DNA from: an uncultured bacterium
GTDB taxonomy: Bacteria > Cloacimonadota > Cloacimonadia > Cloacimonadales > Cloacimonadaceae
NCBI GenBank assembly: GCA_937924555.1
Contig: CALDSN010000115.1
Span: 1 to 10,958, forward strand
DNA: 10,958 bases
Reading direction: 5' to 3'
In this document: one piece after another, positions 7,328 to 10,958 of the stretch
Layout of the letters: each line of letters opens with the position of its first letter
Numbering within the stretch: the stretch's first letter is position 1
Translations under genes and position numbers: made by a program
The notes under the pieces: generated by a model
The model's input: only the letters and a program-made list of their open reading frames with translations
Told to the model about the DNA's origin: nothing
The model's database searches: none

Positions 7328-7440
7328 GATTAAGCCGATTAAGTAGGCTAGAAGACTCTTGCAGTTTGCCATTCAAGCTCAAGTTGTGACGATATAGCAA
7401 CAAAAAGTTGAGTATATCGGGCTGCTGCGCTTGATTGGGT

Positions 7441-7470
7441 AAAAAAAAGCCTTGTCTTAAATGACAGGCT
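7441..7470 (-). terminator. Intrinsic-terminator-like hairpin facing the minus strand
   Basis: On the minus strand a stem GCCTGTC / GACAAGGC (one bulged base, 6-nt loop) is followed directly by eight Ts (complement of A 7441-7448), which is a textbook intrinsic terminator shape. No minus-strand gene ends here; both flanking genes are on the plus strand. On the plus strand the hairpin is flanked by A-runs on both sides and would not terminate. It may end an antisense transcript coming from the ppiD region, or be fortuitous. Confidence 0.4.
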
Positions 7471-7482
7471 AAAAAATATGAC
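7453..7482 (+). promoter_or_regulatory. Weak candidate promoter for the ppiD-glmM pair
   Basis: TTGTCT (7453-7458) and TATGAC (7477-7482) are 18 nt apart and lie 39 nt before the ppiD start codon. Each box matches the sigma70 consensus at only 4 of 6 positions and overlaps the hairpin described separately. It is the best plus-strand candidate in the 193-nt gap after mnmA, but weak. The rest of that gap shows nothing gene-like. Confidence 0.22.
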
Positions 7483-7520
7483 TTTCATTAGATTAATTAG
7501 ACCCGATGTGGAGGATAGAA

Positions 7521-9314
7521 ATGCTCGATCAACTTAGAAAGAAACAGAAATCGGTGACAATAGCCATAGCCGTGATCTTCATCCTTGGGATGGGTGCCAT
7601 GGGCTTGGGTGGCATGTTTGACACCATTTTCGCTAAGAACTACCTGGGAAAGGTCAATGGTAAGAAGATTACCGTCGAGATGTATCAGGACAAGATACAG
7701 CAAATGTATGACCGCTATGCTCAGATGTACAAAAACCAACCCCTGGACGAAAACACCAGAAAGAGCCTTGAAGGCCAAGCTTGGCAATCCTTGGTGGATG
7801 ATATCCTGTGGGAACAAATGATTAAGAAGAACAGAATCAAGATAAAAGAAGATGATATCCTTACCGAAATGCAGAATAATCCTCCGCAGGAATTGATGCA
7901 AAACGAATCCTTACAGACCAATGGCAGATTCGATAAGTCCAAGTATCTCTCAGCCCTCAAAAACAATCCTGAGTTCTTTGTGATGATGGAAGACTATGTG
8001 CGTGGCTACCTGCCTCGCCAAAAGCTGCAAGAGAAGATTAAGGCAAAAGCCGGAATCACCATTGATAGTCTGAAGACAGAATATGCTAAAGAGAACGATA
8101 CCATTACCGGTAAGGTGATTTGGTTCGACCATAGCCTCTCTGAACCCGTTAATGTAACCGATGCAGAGATAAAGGCATACTACGAGAAGAACAAGCAGAC
8201 TGAGTTCAAGAAGGGTCCTGCTTCCCGCATCAAATACCTTGCCTTCGAGGATAAACCCTCTGAGAAGGACTTTGCCACAACAAAGAAGCAAGCTGATCAG
8301 ATTTATAACCGTGTAACTAGAGGCGAGAATTTCGCAGCTTTGGCAGCAGAGTTCTCCGGCGATCCAGGCTCTAAGGACAATGGCGGTGCTCTGGGTGTGT
8401 TTGGACAAGGACAGATGGTTCCCGAATTCGAGAAAGCTGCCTTTGCTCTTCCCGTGGGTGGAATCTCCAAACCTACCAGAACAAGCTTTGGATGGCACAT
8501 CATCCGTTGCGACAGTATTGCAGCACCCGGACCAGAAGGTCCCAAGATTAAAGCCAGCCACATTCTGCTGAAAGTGGAAGCATCCGATGCTACCAAGGAA
8601 GAAAATGCCAAGAAGTTGGAAAAAGCCAAGAAGCTTGTGAAGAAGATGGGAATTGAGAAAGCCGCAAAGGAACTGGCAATGGAAGCAATGGACAGCGATT
8701 GGGTGAGTCACGATCAGGAGTACATTCCCGGAATCGGAAGCTTGCCGGCATTATCTCAGTTCATGGTTAAAGGTAAGAAGAAAGCTGTTTCTGACCTGCT
8801 TAAAGACCAGCAGAACCGCATGATAATCGCTCAGATTACCAATAACGAGAAAGTATATTACGAAGACTATGAAACAGTTAAACTCCGCATTAAGTTCCAA
8901 CTTGAGAAAGAGAAGAAGATTGCTAATGTGAAGCCCAAAGCCGAAGCCTTTATCGCCAAATATCCTTCCGGTGAGTTGTTTGCCGCTGCCGTGAAAGAAG
9001 GTTGGAAGGTTTTAGACCTGAATCAGCATAAGAAAGGCTCCAACATACCCGGTGTGGGCATGTCAGACGAATTCACCACAGCGGCTTTGAAGCTGAATGC
9101 TGGACAAACATCTGGTCTATTGGTGAACAAAGAAGGTTGCTTCATCGTTACTTGTAACGAGCGCCAGAGACCAGATATGAACGCCTTTGCCAAAGATAAG
9201 GCGAATCAGGAGACTATCCGCAAGCGCTTGGAAGATGCTGCATGGAACCGTTGGTATGATGCCACCAAGAAAGCAGCCAAGATTGTGGATAACAGAGCTA
9301 AGTTTGGAATGTAA
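7521..9314 (+). CDS. ppiD: PpiD/SurA-like membrane-anchored peptidyl-prolyl isomerase
   Basis: A 597-residue envelope foldase of the PpiD type. A short basic N-terminus (R6-K-K-Q-K10) precedes one membrane segment (about 11-31), giving an N-in topology with the bulk outside the cytoplasm. A SurA_N-like helical region follows (about 36-150). Then comes a parvulin domain (about 235-330) with G-E-N-F-A-A-L-A, N-G-G-A-L-G and G324-W-H-I-I-R. A second, degenerate parvulin-like segment starts with the canonical S346-H-I-L-L-K but lacks a clear core (to about 440), and a third sequence-degenerate unit ends near 545. A lysine/glutamate-rich C-terminus follows. In the first parvulin domain the usual A-R-H-I-L is I237-K-Y-L-A, so the catalytic histidine there is missing. 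The start at 7521 has GGAGG (7510-7514) six bases upstream; an ATG at 7506 overlaps that site and was rejected. The protein probably assists folding of secreted proteins at the inner membrane. glmM starts 6 nt later. Confidence 0.88.
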   Translation: MLDQLRKKQKSVTIAIAVIFILGMGAMGLGGMFDTIFAKNYLGKVNGKKITVEMYQDKIQQMYDRYAQMYKNQPLDENTRKSLEGQAWQSLVDDILWEQMIKKNRIKIKEDDILTEMQNNPPQELMQNESLQTNGRFDKSKYLSALKNNPEFFVMMEDYVRGYLPRQKLQEKIKAKAGITIDSLKTEYAKENDTITGKVIWFDHSLSEPVNVTDAEIKAYYEKNKQTEFKKGPASRIKYLAFEDKPSEKDFATTKKQADQIYNRVTRGENFAALAAEFSGDPGSKDNGGALGVFGQGQMVPEFEKAAFALPVGGISKPTRTSFGWHIIRCDSIAAPGPEGPKIKASHILLKVEASDATKEENAKKLEKAKKLVKKMGIEKAAKELAMEAMDSDWVSHDQEYIPGIGSLPALSQFMVKGKKKAVSDLLKDQQNRMIIAQITNNEKVYYEDYETVKLRIKFQLEKEKKIANVKPKAEAFIAKYPSGELFAAAVKEGWKVLDLNQHKKGSNIPGVGMSDEFTTAALKLNAGQTSGLLVNKEGCFIVTCNERQRPDMNAFAKDKANQETIRKRLEDAAWNRWYDATKKAAKIVDNRAKFGM

Positions 9315-9320
9315 TAGTAT

Positions 9321-10700
9321 ATGAGCAAGCTAATGACAGGCGTTAGCGGTGTTAGGGGTGTCTTTGCAGACACCCTTAACCCTTTTATAGTGCAGAAATA
9401 CGTAGCCCGCTTTGCTTATTACCAAAGGCAAAGCCACCCCGAAATTAAGCCCAGCATTGTAGTGGGTAGAGATTCCCGCACCACCGGTTTGGCAATGCTG
9501 CATAGTATTGTAGCAACCCTTATCAGCATGGGCTTTGAGATTGTGGATTTAGGAATTGTCTCCACCCCTACTGTTTTGTTGGCAGTGGAGCAGTCTGATG
9601 CCATCGGTGGTATATGCATAACTGCTTCACACAACCCTCCGCAGTGGAATGCCATGAAGTTCGTGGATGCTGATGGGATGTTTCTTACGGCAGACAAAGC
9701 TGCTGAGTTCCTGGCTGGAGTGGATGAGCCGATTACATGGTCAGCATGGGACAATATGGGCAAGCTAACACATGATGATAGTGCCATTCAACGCCATATT
9801 GACAAAGTCCTTGCGATTCCTTATATTGATGTGGAACTGATTAAAAGTAAGCACATCAAAGTTGTTCTGGATTCAGTTAATGGAGCAGGTGGCTTACTTA
9901 CTCCTAAGTTGCTTAAACAACTCGGATGCACGGTTTATGAAATAAACAGCGAAGCCACAGGAGTCTTTGCCCATGTGGCAGAGCCGCTAAACGAGAACCT
10001 TGGTCAACTGGAAGAAGCTGTGAAGTTCTATAATGCCGAGATAGGTTTTGCTACCGATCCTGATGTTGACCGTCTTTCCATCGTTTCCGAGAAGGGAAGC
10101 TGCATAGGGGAGGAGCTTACGGTAGCCCTTTCTGAACTATATGTGCTGCAGAAGAATCCCGGTGATGTGGTGGTGAACCTTAGTTCATCCATGATTTCGG
10201 ATGCTATAGCTGCCCGTTTCGGAGTTTCTGTTCACCGCACCCGTATCGGCGAGATTAATGTGGGCAAAAAGATGCAAGAGCTTCGCTCACCGATTGGTGG
10301 TGAAGGTAATGGCGGGGTTATCTGCCCGGATGTACACTACACTCGCGATGCACTTGCCGGAATAGCACTTATCTTGGCTCTGATGTCCGAGAGTGGAAAG
10401 AGCGTTAGCCAACTGGTGGATTCATTACCGAAGTACTACTTTGCTAAGGACAAGGTCAGCTTTGATTCCTCCCAAATGGATGCAGTAATGCAAGCCGTCC
10501 CTGCAATGTTTGCTTCATACAACATCGATAATCGTGATGGAATAAAAGCCATTGCCCCAGATCACTGGATTCATATCCGCAAGTCTGGCACAGAACCGAT
10601 TATACGCATTTATGTGGAAAGCGATAATGCCGCAAAGTCCCGCATGATATGTGATGATGCCATAGCAAAGCTTAGAGCTGTGGCTGCCACAGCAAACTAG
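9321..10700 (+). CDS. glmM: Phosphoglucosamine mutase / phosphomannomutase family protein
   Basis: An alpha-D-phosphohexomutase of 459 residues that moves phosphate between C6 and C1 of a hexose phosphate. Motifs run in the expected order: G7-V-S-G-V-R-G13 near the start, the phosphoserine loop T101-A-S-H-N-P-P107 with S103 as the phospho-acceptor, the magnesium site D246-P-D-V-D-R251, the sugar-binding G326-G-E-G-N-G-G332 and the phosphate-binding R420-K-S-G-T-E-P426. The G-G-E-G-N-G-G loop is unlike the G-G-E-Q-S-G-H of classical bacterial GlmM and resembles the archaeal-type GlmM/ManB group. GlcN-6-P to GlcN-1-P (cell-wall precursor supply) is therefore the likely but unproven reaction; mannose or glucose phosphates are alternatives. 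The ATG at 9321 lies 6 nt after the ppiD stop and has no good Shine-Dalgarno sequence, so translation is probably coupled to ppiD. A strong terminator follows. Confidence 0.87.
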   Translation: MSKLMTGVSGVRGVFADTLNPFIVQKYVARFAYYQRQSHPEIKPSIVVGRDSRTTGLAMLHSIVATLISMGFEIVDLGIVSTPTVLLAVEQSDAIGGICITASHNPPQWNAMKFVDADGMFLTADKAAEFLAGVDEPITWSAWDNMGKLTHDDSAIQRHIDKVLAIPYIDVELIKSKHIKVVLDSVNGAGGLLTPKLLKQLGCTVYEINSEATGVFAHVAEPLNENLGQLEEAVKFYNAEIGFATDPDVDRLSIVSEKGSCIGEELTVALSELYVLQKNPGDVVVNLSSSMISDAIAARFGVSVHRTRIGEINVGKKMQELRSPIGGEGNGGVICPDVHYTRDALAGIALILALMSESGKSVSQLVDSLPKYYFAKDKVSFDSSQMDAVMQAVPAMFASYNIDNRDGIKAIAPDHWIHIRKSGTEPIIRIYVESDNAAKSRMICDDAIAKLRAVAATAN

Positions 10701-10720
10701 ATAACAACTTAACACATTTA

Positions 10721-10766
10721 AAAAAGCAGCAGTTACATTATAGTATGTAGCTGCTGCTTTATTTTA
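10721..10766 (+). terminator. Strong intrinsic terminator after glmM
   Basis: A 16-bp stem (10723-10738 with 10745-10760, one G-U pair) encloses a 6-nt loop, TATAGT. The stem core is AAAGCAGCAG / CTGCTGCTTT and the 3' side runs into TTTATTTTAT. It starts 22 nt after the glmM stop codon. The 5' side has an A-run, so it might also work on the minus strand, although no minus-strand gene needs it. Confidence 0.9.
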
Positions 10767-10821
10767 TGACAAAGATGATAACTCTGCCGATTACCCAGCC
10801 CTTTCTTGTAACAATCACTAT

Positions 10822-10879
10822 CTCATTACGGACTCATTACGAGCAAAGTCCGTAATGAGTCCGTATTGATACCGTAATG
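10822..10879. promoter_or_regulatory. Phased array of five CATTACG/CGTAATG motifs, probable operator
   Basis: CATTACG occurs at 10824-10830 and 10835-10841. Its complement CGTAATG occurs at 10851-10857 and 10873-10879, with a one-mismatch copy CGTATTG at 10862-10868. Copies in each group are exactly 11 bp apart, and the two groups face each other. The central part (10827-10841 with 10851-10865) is a perfect 15-bp inverted repeat with a 9-nt loop. It lies between the glmM terminator and the start of the next gene. Direct 7-bp half-sites with 4-bp spacers match the layout of OmpR/PhoB-family operators; the protein that binds here is not known. Confidence 0.6.
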
Positions 10880-10902
10880 CAAGCAAGATCGAAGGGTGTT
10901 TT

Positions 10903-10956
10903 ATGTCCCGTCCTAAAAAAGTTGACACCAGATCAATACAAAGGAGATTAGGATGA
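10903..10956 (+). CDS. 17-codon leader-like ORF
   Basis: An ATG at 10903 is preceded by AAGGG (10892-10896) with 6-nt spacing and opens a 17-codon frame, MSRPKKVDTRSIQRRLG, ending in TGA at 10954-10956. The peptide is strongly basic (six Arg/Lys plus no long hydrophobic run). The stop overlaps the next start codon in ATGA form. It may be a translated leader peptide, a small protein, or chance. It resembles no family I recognise, and it is not rich in a single amino acid as classic attenuation leaders are. It sits directly behind the phased motif array. Confidence 0.35.
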   Translation: MSRPKKVDTRSIQRRLG

Positions 10957-10958
10957 GC
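10953..10958 (+). CDS. Start of a further gene cut by the window edge
   Basis: ATGAGC at 10953-10958 follows an excellent ribosome binding site, AAAGGAG (10939-10945), with 7-nt spacing. Only two codons (Met-Ser) are visible, so nothing can be said about the product. The strong site makes this a better start than the mini-ORF upstream, with which it overlaps by 4 nt. Confidence 0.45.

Noticed and set aside
7506..7520. ATG at 7506 as the ppiD start.
   Set aside because: It sits on the GGAGG that serves the ATG at 7521, and the extra residues do not extend the basic-plus-membrane N-terminus in a sensible way.
7950..8711. 253-codon open frame on the minus strand inside ppiD.
   Set aside because: It is rich in Cys, His and Leu, matches no family, has no ribosome site context and lies entirely antisense to a clear gene; it is a by-product of ppiD codon usage.
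10822..10879. CRISPR array or replication iterons.
   Set aside because: Motifs are only 7 bp with 4-bp gaps and occur in both orientations; there are no spacers of 30 nt or cas genes, and no dnaA/rep gene or AT-rich unwinding region is present.

Overview
The window is a gene-dense stretch of bacterial chromosome with moderate G+C. It has no mobile element, rRNA, tRNA or CRISPR array. The gene content points to an anaerobic Gram-negative-type bacterium that ferments amino acids. It holds a four-subunit ferredoxin-dependent 2-oxoacid oxidoreductase, a very long MutL-family protein (family linked to B12-dependent amino-acid mutases), a PpiD/SurA-type envelope foldase and an amino-sugar phosphomutase. 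The combination and protein style recall Cloacimonadota or a related Fibrobacterota-Chlorobiota-Bacteroidota-side lineage. That placement is inference; no marker gene here settles it.

Left part (1-2942, minus strand): a ferredoxin-like delta subunit, alpha (VorB type), beta (TPP-binding) and gamma subunits of a 2-oxoacid:ferredoxin oxidoreductase form a tight operon (gaps of 7 and 11 nt, then a 1-nt TAATG overlap). A hairpin follows the operon. Beyond it, a DUF2007-type small protein runs off the left edge. A 197-bp divergent intergenic region (2943-3139) separates this operon from the next block and carries candidate promoters for both directions.

Middle (3140-7327, plus strand): a 966-residue protein combines a complete MutL/GlmL ATPase-like half with about 360 further residues that contain repeated beta-rich motifs. 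A long imperfect hairpin follows it. Next comes mnmA (tRNA U34 2-thiolation), which has the N-P-C-x-x-C cysteine pair but lacks the usual second catalytic cysteine.

Right part (7328-10958, plus strand): after a 193-bp spacer come a membrane-anchored multi-parvulin PpiD-like protein and, 6 nt later, a phosphoglucosamine/phosphomannomutase-family enzyme. A strong terminator closes this pair. The last 140 bp hold a striking regulatory-looking array of five 7-bp motifs, two in one orientation and three in the other, spaced exactly 11 bp apart within each group. A 17-codon ORF with a good ribosome binding site follows and overlaps (ATGA) the start of the next gene at the window edge.

The best candidates for something undescribed are the MutL fusion protein, the divergent MnmA active site, and the 11-bp phased array with its leader-like mini-ORF.
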